The translations under genes and the position numbers were made by a program. Shown one piece after another: positions 29,492-39,319 of a stretch of 64,000 bases of DNA. Below the pieces are notes generated by a model that worked only from the letters and a program-made list of their open reading frames with translations, was not told where the DNA came from and searched no databases. Source of the DNA: Parietichytrium sp. I65-24A (Eukaryota > Sar > Bigyra > Thraustochytrida > Thraustochytriidae); assembly GCA_012862575.1 (NCBI GenBank), contig BLSF01000065.1, positions 62,001 through 126,000 on the forward strand, written 5' to 3'. Every line of letters starts with the position of its first letter. Within the stretch, counting starts at the first letter, position 1.

Positions 29492-30665
29492 TAGCTCTGT
29501 GCCGAACTCCACATCCGCAAAGCCTCACTCATCGGAATGTCTTATTGTTGTGCGTAGACAGTTCATAGAAGAGCCAACACGATTCCGCTGCGAAACAAGT
29601 TTTCCGACCACAGACATTTCCTCAAACCGCACAACTTCCGAGCATAAGAGTTGCTAAAAAATGCATACCCATCCTGAGATCTGGAAAACGCTGTTGGGAA
29701 AAAAAGTGGAGAATGGCAGAAGTGCTATAGATTATGCTGGAAAAGGAGTAGCCGTTCAGACAATTCTTTTCGACCGGCCAATTGCAGGAATCGATTTTCC
29801 GCAGCGCCGACTCAAGCCGCTCGCGATCCCCTCCTGACCTGGCCGACAGAAATTAATACATATCTAAGCGCGCATAATGATGAACCGTCCGAGCAATTGT
29901 TTTCAAACTCGAGGTGGAGGACAGACGGCCAATCAGCCAATCGAGCAATTTTCGCCCACTTTTTCCGGTCCGCAGATTTATACGAAGGTCACACTTATAC
30001 CGAATCATAGTCAACTAGTAGTCCCTCCCCTTCGCCTCACAATCAAATAAAATAATCACGCCCTCCTTCTACACTTTCCCAGCCACTTCTCTTTCGAAAG
30101 AACAGTCGCTAACAGCGTGTCACCAAGAAACATAGTAGTCACTTGCTATCGTAGCCCTATTTCCTCTTATCGACTCTTATGTTTAATGATAAGTGCATTT
30201 GTAGCTGGCTTGGAGAACACCTTTTCCACACCGCATGCGTGCATACCTTTGATTAGTCCAAACCCATAGGAGCAGAATGCACTTTCCATCCCTGCATTCT
30301 CTGAACTAGCTACCCGCCCACACGGAGCGAAACCTCCACTGGGCTTCGCGCCTATCCATTATAGTAATCCTCGTTGAGAGTCCAAGAAATATCTCCAGCC
30401 CAACATCTCCTCCCTCACAAACGGTGGTAGTTCTTGCCAGACAAAAAAACAGACAAGTGGAGAGTCCTGTGAGGGAAAAAGAAGGACGCCCCTCACATGC
30501 GTTAAGAGACTGGAACAATCGGAGAGAGGAAGGTGTAGAGAGGACCGAGATAGATGGATAGAGAGAAACAGAAATCAGAAATGAAAAACGTTGAGAGAAA
30601 AAGACATTCTTCTGCGGTGACAAACCTGGCCCTCTCAATTTCTAAACGCCAATTCACTCCCCCTC

Positions 30666-31003
30666 ACACCCTCCTCCTCCTCCTCCTCCTCCTCTCTCTC
30701 TCTCTCTCTCTGTCTCGCTGTCTGACTCTCTCCGGCCCGTCTCCCTGCCGTTCTCCCTCACAACAAATGGTGAGACACAGAGAGACCCTGAGAGACACAC
30801 ACAAAGAGAGAGAGAGAGAGACAGAGAGAGAAGGAAAGACAGAGAGAAAAGAGGAGACCGGAAAGGCAAAGCCAAAAGCCAAAAGCCAAAAGCAAAAGCC
30901 AGTCGCAGTCCGCAAAACCCGACCGCACTGACACTGAGGAACCCATTTGCGCGGACACATCCTCGCGCAGCGCGTACCCTTCCTTCCTTCCTTCCTTCCT
31001 TCG
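30666..31003. repeat. Microsatellite cluster (CTC)n, (CT)n, (GA)n, (CTTC)n
   Basis: Successive runs are CCTCCTCCT and CTCTCT at 30666-30712, GAGAGA at about 30803-30835, AAAAGCC repeats near 30870-30900, and CTTC repeats at about 30975-31003. This is simple-sequence DNA with no coding meaning. Confidence 0.85.
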
Positions 31004-31120
31004 GTCCGTCCGCGAGCCGATCGGCGTTGGCTTGCTCGAGATCTGCAGAATCGGAGTGCGTTTGAGCGACAATTTCGTGGCAAGACATAGTTGAACAGAG
31101 GCCAGGCGAACGCGAGTTTG

Positions 31121-31130
31121 ATTGATTGAT

Positions 31131-31162
<32 letters not shown>

Positions 31163-31247
31163 CGATTGATTGATTGATTGATTCATTGATTCATCGATTG
31201 ATTGATTCATTGATTCATTGATAGATTGGTTGATTGATTGATTGTAA
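31121..31247. repeat. (GATT)n repeat ending at the CCT-gene start codon
   Basis: About thirty GATT/CATT units, some altered to GATC, run up to the ATG at 31248. Its position makes it the immediate 5' leader of the CCT-domain gene. Confidence 0.9.
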
Positions 31248-32045
31248 ATGGCGGCGGTGATGAACGGAGACGCGCAAGAGCTGCTGTCGGCGGCAGAGCT
31301 GCTGCTGTCGGTGTCGCCGATGTTCAAGCCTCAGCAGCAGAGAGATCGCAGCTGGTCGCTGCAGTCGCTGGAGACGCTGGTGGATGTGGCCACTCGAAAT
31401 GAGTTCTCGATCGGCCCTGCGGCCAAAGCCGTGCAGCATGGCAGCAAGCCGAAGGAGATCGTCAAACCGAAGAGGTCGTTCGTCGTGGCCAAAGGGAGGA
31501 GTCTGCTTGGTGAGACGGGCACGAAAAGTGGCGACTCGCGAATCTTGCCGATCAAATATCAGCCGGCGTTCAACAACGTGCAGCAGAGCAAGTCATTTGC
31601 GCTGCTCCCGCATGGCCTTGTCGCAGCAGCTGCTGCCAGCCCTGCTCCTGCGAAAGAGGTCAAGCCCGTTGCGGTGGAGCGCAAAGTCGCACAGGTCAAG
31701 CAGCAGGATGTTGCCCCCCGCTCCGCGTTCTCAAGTAGCGAGTTGACGGCGCTTTCTGCGCCTATCTACCCATCTGTGCTTCCTTCAAAATACCGCACGA
31801 CCTACTTTCGTGATGGCCGCGTAGGCATCTACAGCAATGCTCAGCGCTCGGCCATCATCAAGAAGTTCATGGACAAACGCACGAGGCGGGTGTGGACGAA
31901 GAAGGTGCGATATTCTTGCAGGAAAAACCTTGCAAAGCAGCGCATCAGAGTCAAGGGGAGGTTTGTGAAAACCACAGAACAGCTTCATGCTCGCCCAGAG
32001 TTCGACGACGACGAGGAGGAGGACGACGACCAGATGATGAACTGA
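31248..32045 (+). CDS. CCT-domain transcription regulator-like protein
   Basis: The start is ATG 31248, immediately after the GATT repeat; 265 aa. The C-terminal portion (~185-245) is a CCT motif: a basic stretch YFRDGRVGIYSNAQRSAIIK then KFMDKRTRRVWTKKVRYSCR and KNLAKQRIRVKGRFVK. It has the R-x5-R-F-x-x-KR...K.I.Y..RK..A..R.R.KGRF.K spacing of CONSTANS/TOC1/CCT proteins, which bind DNA with NF-Y-type partners and act in light, clock or metabolic control in plants. The N-terminal 180 residues are Ala/Ser/Lys-rich with no B-box, receiver or GATA finger. An acidic tail (DDDEEEDDDQ) ends the protein. It is nuclear by inference; targets unknown. Confidence 0.82.
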   Translation: MAAVMNGDAQELLSAAELLLSVSPMFKPQQQRDRSWSLQSLETLVDVATRNEFSIGPAAKAVQHGSKPKEIVKPKRSFVVAKGRSLLGETGTKSGDSRILPIKYQPAFNNVQQSKSFALLPHGLVAAAAASPAPAKEVKPVAVERKVAQVKQQDVAPRSAFSSSELTALSAPIYPSVLPSKYRTTYFRDGRVGIYSNAQRSAIIKKFMDKRTRRVWTKKVRYSCRKNLAKQRIRVKGRFVKTTEQLHARPEFDDDEEEDDDQMMN

Positions 32046-32664
32046 ATGACCTGCCCGATCTCACTCTGTACTATTCGCTCGAGCCGTCGCGACGATTCGA
32101 GCCATCCAACCCACCCCACCCCAGCACAAAACACACCATGATATATATATATATATGTATTACCAGCCCCACCATACCAGCGGCTGCGAATTCGGCCGCG
32201 TGTAGATAAAATGATGTATGTAACTCAACACTGTACAGCTGAGCAGGATGCGAGGTATCAGGCTCGTCGAAAGGGACAGCGTCTTGATTGCCTTTTTTTC
32301 CCTTCGCATTCTACAACAAATGCATTTAGCATACAATTATTTATTCGTTTACTCACCTCATTCTTCCTTCCTCTGCGCTTGCCTTTCTTGTTACATGAAT
32401 CGATGGATTGTTTGGGTTGATTGATTGGAACATGAGTGTCCCATCGATCAAGGCGAGCCAAATGGGTAGACTTCTACCTCTTTTTTTCCAAATTCCATTC
32501 TTTTGCTTATTTCTTTTTTAAATCAAAAATTGTACGAAAGGCCTCGCCAAATAGCAATAGCGCGCTTTAGCGCACGTGCTTCAGCCAACAAAACAGACTC
32601 GACCAAAAGCTTGAGCCGCCGGCAAACTCCCACACACTGACAACGACGAATGGTTTCTCGGCAA
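32046..32664. other. Convergent 3' spacer
   Basis: Spacer between the converging CCT and thioesterase-like genes. Apart from an (AT)n run at about 32140-32156 I see nothing here. Confidence 0.6.
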
Positions 32665-33678
32665 CTACTTGTCCTCGACCAAGGCTTCAGCGATGAACTC
32701 GCCGACTGCGGTGACAATGGAAGGCCCGCCAAGCTCGTGCGAGCCGCTATGCGTTTCGTACCTGACCTTCGCGCCATGTCCGGCGAGGAGGTCCCTGCTC
32801 CATGCGGACGCCGCGAAGGGCAGCACGTTGTCCGCGTGCCCGTGCGTAATGAGCACCTTCATCCCCTTGCCGCGCAGCTTGAGCTTCTCTGCCCACTCGT
32901 CCACGACGATCGGCGCGCTGGAGAGCATCATCACATGATTGATCTTAAACTCCTCTGGCACCGCCAGCGCCGCGTCCAGCGCCGTCATGCCGCCCTGCGA
33001 GAACCCGCCCAATACGAACGGCACCACCCTGCCGTCTTGCTCGTCACTGCCGCCGCCCTGCTCCCGCACCATCTCGCGCACCGCGTGAATGAGCTCGCGC
33101 ATGTTGGCCCTGCACTCGTCCAGCCCAGGCGGCTTGTCCCTGATGAGCTTGGCCACGCCGCTCTCGCCGGACTGCATCGCGCCCATCCACTTGAGCACGT
33201 CGATCTCCCACCATGCTGCCGCGCCCATCATCATCGTGGCGGCCTGCGGGAACACGAACACCAGCCGCTTCTCCCTCAGCTTTGGCGACCTGCTCACCAC
33301 GCTCTGCAGCGGCACGAAGTCCTGGCTCGTCGCGCCGAAACCGTGAAGAATGCACACGACACCGTCCACGCGACCGACATTCACATCTCCATCTTTATCT
33401 TTATCTTGCAGCCCAAGCACAACGCAATCGAACGCGCCCAGACGCACCCTCTTGCCCGTGCCAGCGTTGTTTGACACGTTCGACCCGTTTGAAGAGTTTG
33501 ACACATTTGAAGAGTTTGACCCGTTTGTTGAAGCTTGCGCCTGGGAGAGCCGAGCGTGCGCGGAGAGGGCTTGTGCCACGAGGTCCGCCTTGTCCAGGCA
33601 ACCGCTGGTGCTGAGACCAGCGCGAGAGATGAGCGACTTGAGATCCTTGATGGACCACGTGGAATCTGGCAACGACAT
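32665..33678 (-). CDS. Acyl-protein-thioesterase-like alpha/beta hydrolase with an N-terminal SAP-like helix pair
   Basis: The first ATG is 33678 (MSLPDSTWSIKDLKSL; 337 aa). Residues 8-40 (IKDLKSLISRAGLSTSGCLD-KADLV) resemble a SAP-type helix-turn-helix as in ARMET-like proteins. An Asn/Ser repeat linker follows. From ~105 there is a phospholipase/carboxylesterase fold: CILHGFGAT oxyanion loop, GGFSQGG nucleophile elbow (S227), HGHADNVLP acid (D283) and SGSHEL histidine (H314). The triad is complete. Relatives (APT1/LYPLA) remove palmitate from proteins or hydrolyse lysophospholipids in the cytosol. The SAP-like extension and Asn-Ser spacer are not part of ordinary APT1. The Asn-Ser linker DNA is itself repetitive, so its length probably varies. 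Confidence 0.87.
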   Translation of the reverse strand: MSLPDSTWSIKDLKSLISRAGLSTSGCLDKADLVAQALSAHARLSQAQASTNGSNSSNVSNSSNGSNVSNNAGTGKRVRLGAFDCVVLGLQDKDKDGDVNVGRVDGVVCILHGFGATSQDFVPLQSVVSRSPKLREKRLVFVFPQAATMMMGAAAWWEIDVLKWMGAMQSGESGVAKLIRDKPPGLDECRANMRELIHAVREMVREQGGGSDEQDGRVVPFVLGGFSQGGMTALDAALAVPEEFKINHVMMLSSAPIVVDEWAEKLKLRGKGMKVLITHGHADNVLPFAASAWSRDLLAGHGAKVRYETHSGSHELGGPSIVTAVGEFIAEALVEDK

Positions 33679-33689
33679 GGCTAAGGAGG

Positions 33690-33725
33690 AGTGAGTGAGT
33701 GAGTGAGTGAGTGAGTGAGTGAGTG
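33690..33725. repeat. (GAGT)n tandem repeat in a 5' leader
   Basis: About nine GAGT units begin 12 bp before ATG 33678 of the minus-strand gene, so the coding strand reads CACTCACTCACT, as before the WW-MyTH4-FERM gene. Confidence 0.9.
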
Positions 33726-35377
33726 GCGCGTCTTCTTGCGCTCTGAATGTGCTCTGACTGTGCTCTGCCACCGGAGAGTGGACTCAGTAATCGGTACTCA
33801 CAGTCAGTAATCGCAGTCGGTATGCGGAGTTGGGGACGGCTTGCTTGTTATGTGCTTGTGTTTGTGTTGTATGTGTATGTAATGTATGTTGATCAATCAA
33901 GATTGAATGGATGTATGTGTGTTTGTGTATGATCGTTTCTTTGATTGTTGATTGTTGATTGTTGATTGATTGTTGATTGATCAAAAGAAAGACAAACCAA
34001 AGCAACGCAACATTCGAAAGTGAAGAAAACAAACATTTAAAGCATTGCCGAGATTGCCGAGATGGATGGAATTGGATGCATCGATGGGTAGTTGTTGGTC
34101 CATCTTCACTGTCAATTGTCAATGGGGGGTTGTCGATGGTGTCAATGGGGATCGCGGGCGCACAGAGAGTACACCGCACAGTGTATGGTACTCGATCGAG
34201 GACGCGTTGGTGATGGCTCTTCTTTCAAGTTTGAAAAGTCTATCGATGAAAGATGCGTGCCGGAGAGGATCTGGTTTGGACGCTCGAGCTATCTAATCTA
34301 TGTAAGTTATTCCCATTCTGAGTCCATTTGAGTTTTGCACGGCCGTCAGATACAAAACGTATCGACTCGATATGCTGCGTATTTTTTTAGCATACTCAAC
34401 CGTGACTCGCCGCCCGCGGAGGCTCTTCTTGTAAACTATGTTTTGGTTTAGAAGAAAGAGAGCCGAAGGTTATTTTAAAAGCGTTTGGTGTTCATCTCAT
34501 CTTCGCAACATTGGCAGTCAATGTCAGCTGGCTCAAGTTCGTTCGACTCCTGACTGACTCACCAAGTTCCAACGTTTCTCTCGTCAAGCATGTGTGTGTG
34601 TTGAATATTCATACGCATGCTCTAGTAGCTAATGGTGCATGGGAGCTGGTGTTAGCAAAACGAAGAAAGATCTCGTCAAATTTGGAAAAGAGAGATCTTG
34701 TTCCGTTTTAGGCGAACTTTCTCGCAAATCGATCGATCAACTTGAAGCAAAAGCACGCCCTCAATGGCTCAATGTGTCAATGTCTTGAAAGAAAAATCAA
34801 CTTGTTGAAATTCAAGATGGACTGGCATGGCAACTGTTGAACTGGCAGCGGCTTGCTACCATGGCATGCATACTGCACTGTCCCTGACACGCAATCCGCT
34901 AGTCCAAGTCGCAGTCAATGAATCAACGAGTCCGTGAGGACTTGCAAGCTGCAATTGCAACTGCAACGCGCAATCATTCGCTTCATTGGCTTGGCGCTCA
35001 CTTAGCCAGTGTCCAGCCTTGGAACTTGAAAGGGTGGACGAGCACAGAAGAGCGAAGAGCTGAAAGCGGCTTTGTACCACCAAAGCATTCACTTGCTTAC
35101 TCACGCGACTCGCTTCAGTCGCTGCTCTTTGGCAAAGGCCTGACGGGAGCGACCACGTTGGGACGTTGTTGAGCTAAAGTGAAGTCACAGATCGAGTAGG
35201 GGCGCTCAAGAGGCGATACAGCCGTGCAAACAACAGAGCGTGCTGCAAGTCGTTTTTTCCCAGGTGCTTTCCGAGGTTTAGCAAGAGGGAGCTGTGAAAG
35301 TGGCAAACAGCCGGTTTCGGGTTGGCTCGCGACTGCTGCGGTTTGTCAGGCGTTGAACGATACTTGAAAGTGGAGAG
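33726..35377. other. Divergent promoter spacer, 1.65 kb
   Basis: No supported gene. It holds CAGTAATCGG-type direct repeats at about 33784-33815, GTATGT and TTGATTG runs at 33850-33985, and otherwise unremarkable sequence. An 84-codon frame at 34918-35172 has an ATG but no recognisable features. Confidence 0.55.
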
Positions 35378-36658
35378 ATGGGATGGACGTTGCGTCAAAA
35401 GGCGCTAGCTGCGACCACCGCGGTTGGCGTTCCCGCCGCGACAGTGTACGCTATGGACTGTTGGCACGTGTATCAGATCATTTCAGAGAGGAAAATGCTC
35501 GAGGAGACGTTCGACCCAGAAAAGGAGGAAGCCTTGCTGAAAGGGATCATGGCATCCTACCAAGATGGCGCCGCGACCGTGGAACAAGAAACTTTCGCTG
35601 CATCTTTGCAGAAAGAAGAGGAGCGACGCAAGTCAAAGGTGATCTCCTCACCAAACGAAATCGAGTTTGCCTACCACGTTCAGCGTGAGAGCGCCCTGTT
35701 TCTTGGTGGCGGCCGTGCGGCTTTGTAAGTGTTTCTTTTCTTGTTCAAATTAACTGATCAAATCGAGAATAAAAGGGCGAGGCAGAGTGGCTTACACGGT
35801 TGAACATTTTTTAAATGAATTGCTCAACGCAGACTTCAGCTGGGGCACCCATACGTGGCAGCTGGGATTGCGGCTCACTCAAACTTGAAGAATGGGGTCC
35901 AGGAAAGATTCTACAAGACTTTCAAGTACATGTTTGCGATGATTTTCGGGGATGTCCGCGCCTCTGTTCAGGCAAGCAAGTCGGTAAGGTCGCTGCATTC
36001 GAAGGTCAAAGGAACAATTGGGGAAGACATAGGAGTGTTCCAGAAGGGGTCTACGTTCGACGCTGCACACCCGCACGCTCTGCTTTGGGTTCACTTGACA
36101 CTCATCGACACTTCGGTGCTCATGTTTGAACTATCGCGCCACAGACTTGAGGTGTCCCAAAAAGACGAGCTTGTAGAGCTCACAAACAAATTCGCGAATG
36201 GGATGTTTGGTGTCCCCGAGGCATTGCTACCTGCGAACTGGACCGAATTCGTGCGGATGACCACTGCAATCACTCACAGCAATATCATTCAAGCAAGTGA
36301 GGCTGCTCGAGAAATAGACAGTTTCCTATGGAAACCGCCGAGTCCCCGCTTTTGGCCCTTGATGGCTCTGGTTCGATGGCAAACTTTTGTCATGCTACCG
36401 AGCAAATTAGCTCAAAGCTTTTATGGTAGGAAACAGACCCAGTTGGATACCTACTTATGGGTCCTCCTCACTGGCTTCGTTCGTTTCGTATATCGTCTAC
36501 TCCCCGAGTCAGCCCGCTTCCTGTCTGCCTACTTTGCTTTCGAGCGGCGCAACAGCATTCGTCGTTCTCGCCTAGAGAATGCCATCTCTCGCTGCTCTGC
36601 ATTCATTGCACAAGTATTTCTTGCAACTTTGATGCCCCCTCGCGACTCTGGCATTTGA
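35378..36658 (+). CDS. mpaB/rubber-oxygenase-like (DUF2236) haem protein, spliced
   Basis: Exon 1 is 35378-35724, the intron 35725-35832 (TT/GTAAGTG...ACGCAG, phase 2, 108 nt), exon 2 35833-36658; the protein is 390 aa. Splicing restores the conserved ESALFLGGGRAALLQLGHPYVAAGIAAHS. Together with VRSLHSKVKGTI and AHPHALLWVHLTLIDTSVLMFE this matches the mpaB/B'/latex-clearing-protein oxygenase family, which is mostly alpha-helical and haem-dependent. In bacteria Lcp cleaves polyisoprene; fungal MpaB' cleaves a farnesyl side chain. An N-terminal hydrophobic segment (~10-30) suggests membrane association. The substrate here is unknown, perhaps an isoprenoid or lipid. An AATAAA lies about 120 bp after the stop. 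Confidence 0.83.
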
Positions 36659-36773
36659 GGTTTCAATGAAACTGTACATCTTTCTTGACACCCTTCGATG
36701 GTGTGACCATTCAAAATTTTCAGATGGGATCTAGGACTATCGGCCGCAGCGGAAGAGATATGCATGTAACTTT

Positions 36774-37184
36774 CTATCGTAAATAAATATACTTTTGAAT
36801 CAAACGTTTTCGCTTGCAAGGAGTGTTTGCATTGAAAAGAAAATGTTTTCTTTGTTTCGAATCGATTAAAAGGTGCTCTCTTTGCACGTGCGCATACAGG
36901 CAGTGTCGAGAATCAGCGCAGATGTTGTCGAAATGTTCGATGACGTTTTCCAAGTAAACCCCAAGATGGGATGACTGTTCGTTCCTAGAGGCAGCGAAAG
37001 AGGGGACTTGGAACGCGTATTGCGTGGCCGGGAGCCATTCAAGAAGCATGATGCCGAGGCACGCCTCGATTGTGCGGGCCTCACTTCCAGACAAATTTCC
37101 AAAGGTGCTACGCAAAGTGCGGTCAAGGTTTGCGAAGAAATGAAAATGGGACTCGAAGAGGTACAGGATATTGAGGATGGGCAC
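36774..37184 (-). CDS. Uncertain small reading frame
   Basis: A 136-codon frame reads MPILNILYLFESHFHFFANL, then GSEARTIEACLGIMLLEWLP and YLENVIEHFDNICADSRHCL, ending in a basic tail. The middle is helical and protein-like and could be an exon of a small gene. I find no homology, no clear partner exon, and it sits in the 3' spacer between two converging genes. Chance cannot be excluded. Confidence 0.22.
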   Translation of the reverse strand: MPILNILYLFESHFHFFANLDRTLRSTFGNLSGSEARTIEACLGIMLLEWLPATQYAFQVPSFAASRNEQSSHLGVYLENVIEHFDNICADSRHCLYAHVQREHLLIDSKQRKHFLFNANTPCKRKRLIQKYIYLR

Positions 37185-37404
37185 ATATTTTTAGTTTAAA
37201 AGAAACAGTGGACAAGGCGCTTGCAGAGAACGAGGACTGGGCATGGAAAAGATTACTGCCGGTAGAAACCAGACTTGAAGCGAGTGATGCAACACCGAAT
37301 CCTTGACTCCTCCTCTTGCGCTCCTCAGGACAGAAAAATATTATCAACAACTTGATCATAAGGAGAAGCAGAGTGTCCAACAGATGCTGAGCTCGACGTA
37401 GAGG

Positions 37405-37641
37405 ATGTATCTTCTCATGCAACTTTCAGAAAATTGTGCCAGCTCGTTTTTCATGCAGCAGTATGATGGTTTGCATGAGTATGCGCCTCAAGCTTTTTGC
37501 AACGACAGCAAGGACGCTGTGCACATTGCTATGGTCATTGAGGGTCATCGACCCTCTTCTTCTTCCGAGGAGTGGCTCGTTGGCAAAGCTAATCACTTTG
37601 GGGAGGCGCTGAAGAAGGTAGAGCTGTACGGGGCGTATTAA
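37405..37641 (+). CDS. Uncertain small reading frame overlapping the RNF113A 3' end
   Basis: A 78-codon ATG frame (MYLLMQLSENCASSFFMQQY ... EALKKVELYGAY) has balanced composition. Its last 53 bp overlap the antisense 3' end of the RNF113A-like gene. No family is recognised and no upstream exon is evident. It could equally be chance. Confidence 0.2.
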   Translation: MYLLMQLSENCASSFFMQQYDGLHEYAPQAFCNDSKDAVHIAMVIEGHRPSSSSEEWLVGKANHFGEALKKVELYGAY

Positions 37642-38524
37642 AAACTCCCTTCGTTGGCTCCCCGCAAACCGCACACTTTTTTGATTTGGCGTGATGGTTG
37701 ATGGCGCAATTTTGGCAAAAGTAGTGTCCACAGATGGTGACAATTGGATCCACAAATGGCTTTCTGCATATATGACATGCAAAGGGCACTTCGCTTTCAC
37801 TTTCGGTCGAGCTGTTTTGGGCTTGTCCAAAGACTAAGGCAGCCTGCTTGCTCTTTTGTTCTGCTTCCCATTCCTTCTCCAGCTGCCATCCTGACTTGTA
37901 GTTTCCTCTATCGTGTAAATAAATGCAGTTGTCTCCATACCCGCAATAGCCCGTCTCCTTGAAATCTTTGCAGACATCAGGCTGGTAATCAAAACGGCTT
38001 GTGACCCTTAAATTAGTTGGAGCCCGGAGCGGGCCAAGTGTACCCGCTTGTTTGCTCTTGCGCAGGTCCTCGGCCGTCTTCTGATGCACCGCACTTTTGT
38101 ACCCTTGCAATCCTTTGTAAGCCTTTCCAGCTTCGGCGTCTTCCTCCTTTGCAAATCGCTCAAGCACTGCTAGCTTGTCCTTGTCGTGCTCGGTGTGAAT
38201 CTCATTCGTGGCAAACGCGCCGCCTCCGTATGTATGACTCTCTGCAGATCGCTCGGACTTGAAGCCTGCCTTTTTCCCATCCGAAGCCGATCCGTGGCCC
38301 TGTGCATCCTTCTTGGACGTAAACTCCGCGACAACCACGCGCCGTTTGCGCTCCCTTTCGACCGGCTCCAATTCCTCATCGTCTGCGGGAACAGCTCGGC
38401 TCTCCTCTCCAATTCTTGACGCCGTTTCCGCCTTCTCGCCTTCAGCGCCTGCTTCCAGGTCTTCCAGGTCGCTGTGAGCGCTGAACGCAGCAGCATTGTC
38501 ACGCCTCTTCTTGCGTTTAAACAT
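37589..38524 (-). CDS. RNF113A: RNF113A/Cwc24-like splicing factor (CCCH zinc finger + RING)
   Basis: 311 aa from ATG 38524 (MFKRKKRRDNAAAF). A charged N-terminus contains the family's YKSAVHQ-type segment near 140 and the RVTSRFDYQPDVCKDFKETG lead-in. A CCCH finger uses C185, C194, C200 and H204 (GYCGYGDNCIYLHDRGNYKSGWQLEKEW). A RING finger lies at C250-C287 (FACHICRKPFVDPIVTICGH, YFCQNC, KKCAVCGEPTKGVFNTP). Length and domain order match yeast Cwc24 and animal RNF113A, which act in the spliceosome around the first catalytic step and carry ubiquitin-ligase activity. The RING ligands are all present. Orthology is a confident call. Confidence 0.95.
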   Translation of the reverse strand: MFKRKKRRDNAAAFSAHSDLEDLEAGAEGEKAETASRIGEESRAVPADDEELEPVERERKRRVVVAEFTSKKDAQGHGSASDGKKAGFKSERSAESHTYGGGAFATNEIHTEHDKDKLAVLERFAKEEDAEAGKAYKGLQGYKSAVHQKTAEDLRKSKQAGTLGPLRAPTNLRVTSRFDYQPDVCKDFKETGYCGYGDNCIYLHDRGNYKSGWQLEKEWEAEQKSKQAALVFGQAQNSSTESESEVPFACHICRKPFVDPIVTICGHYFCQNCAINHHAKSKKCAVCGEPTKGVFNTPRTALPSSAPPQSD

Positions 38525-39319
38525 GCTTTCACCACGGCGCGCTGCGCTGACAAACTTGACAGACAGACCGACCGGCCAGCCGAGAGGTAGGTTGGTCGCT
38601 GCGAGCTGAGAAAGAAGAATAGAAGAATAAGAAAGCAGACAAACTCCTCCGCACTCTTCGCGAGAGCTCGTCTCTTTGCGAGGAATCCCAGCCGAGTGCG
38701 TAGAGCGAGTACTGCAGTGAAAGATGCAGCGAATGTGTACTCGAGTACACTCTGCCGGGCGTACGCCTCGGTGCCAGTCAGTGCTGTCGCACGTGCAACG
38801 AAGTGTAAGACTAGCAGAGAATGATGGGATGTATGTATGTATGTATATTCCTCCACAGAGTCAACGCTCCACCGTCGTGATGAAATGACGAAATGGAGTT
38901 GTGACCGCCTTTCAGAATTCAGCTTCCTCTTCTTCCGCTGCTCAGACCGAGTAGCTTTGATGGTGAGTTTCTGGAAAGTCGCGTTGACAAACGTTGGAAG
39001 AGAAAAGTGTGGGAGATGAGACGATGAACTACTCCAACTCCGTACACAGTACTATGGAGAACGGAGGGTTTGCTGGGCACGGGGAATTGGACCCGGCAAG
39101 CAGTACTCAGTACAAAGGCCGAGGGGTGGAGGGCTGATGATTGAATGTCAAGTTGAACGCGTGAGAAAAAATCCAGGTGGGATGTTTTGAATTTTGATTT
39201 TGTTTGAGGTTTAGTTCACAATACCTTCTGTTTCTCAATGTCGAGAATGGGGAGAAAATAGATGACACCAATTGACGCTTCCCAGGATCCAGAGCAGGAG
39301 TGCGCTATCACGGCGGGAC
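38525..39319. other. Spacer between two minus-strand genes
   Basis: This is the promoter of the RNF113A-like gene plus the 3' region of the PHD gene. It contains the palindrome at 38735-38750, a (TGTA)n run near 38830-38846 and an AGTACTCAGTAC motif near 39103. No gene is visible. Confidence 0.6.
38735..38750. promoter_or_regulatory. Perfect 16-bp palindrome GTGTACTCGAGTACAC
   Basis: It lies about 210 bp before ATG 38524. The 12-bp core GTACTCGAGTAC recurs at 50730-50741, about 355 bp before ATG 50377, and GAGTACTCGAGTA recurs near 54440. A homodimeric factor site is a reasonable inference. Confidence 0.4.

Larger units (their letters stand above)
27413..31247. other. Gene-free spacer rich in microsatellites, 3.8 kb
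   Basis: I find no credible gene. Frames on both strands near 30.3-31.1 kb are translations of simple repeats. Contents include a (CT)n run near 27890-27910, purine-rich A/G runs at 28340-28400, TTGA/GAGT runs at 29240-29340, a 16-bp palindrome at 29476-29491, and clustered microsatellites from 30666. The last part is the promoter and leader of the CCT gene. Confidence 0.65.

Noticed and set aside
30654-31327. Several overlapping minus-strand frames of 139-189 codons
   Set aside because: They are translations of CT, GA, CTTC and GATT microsatellites.
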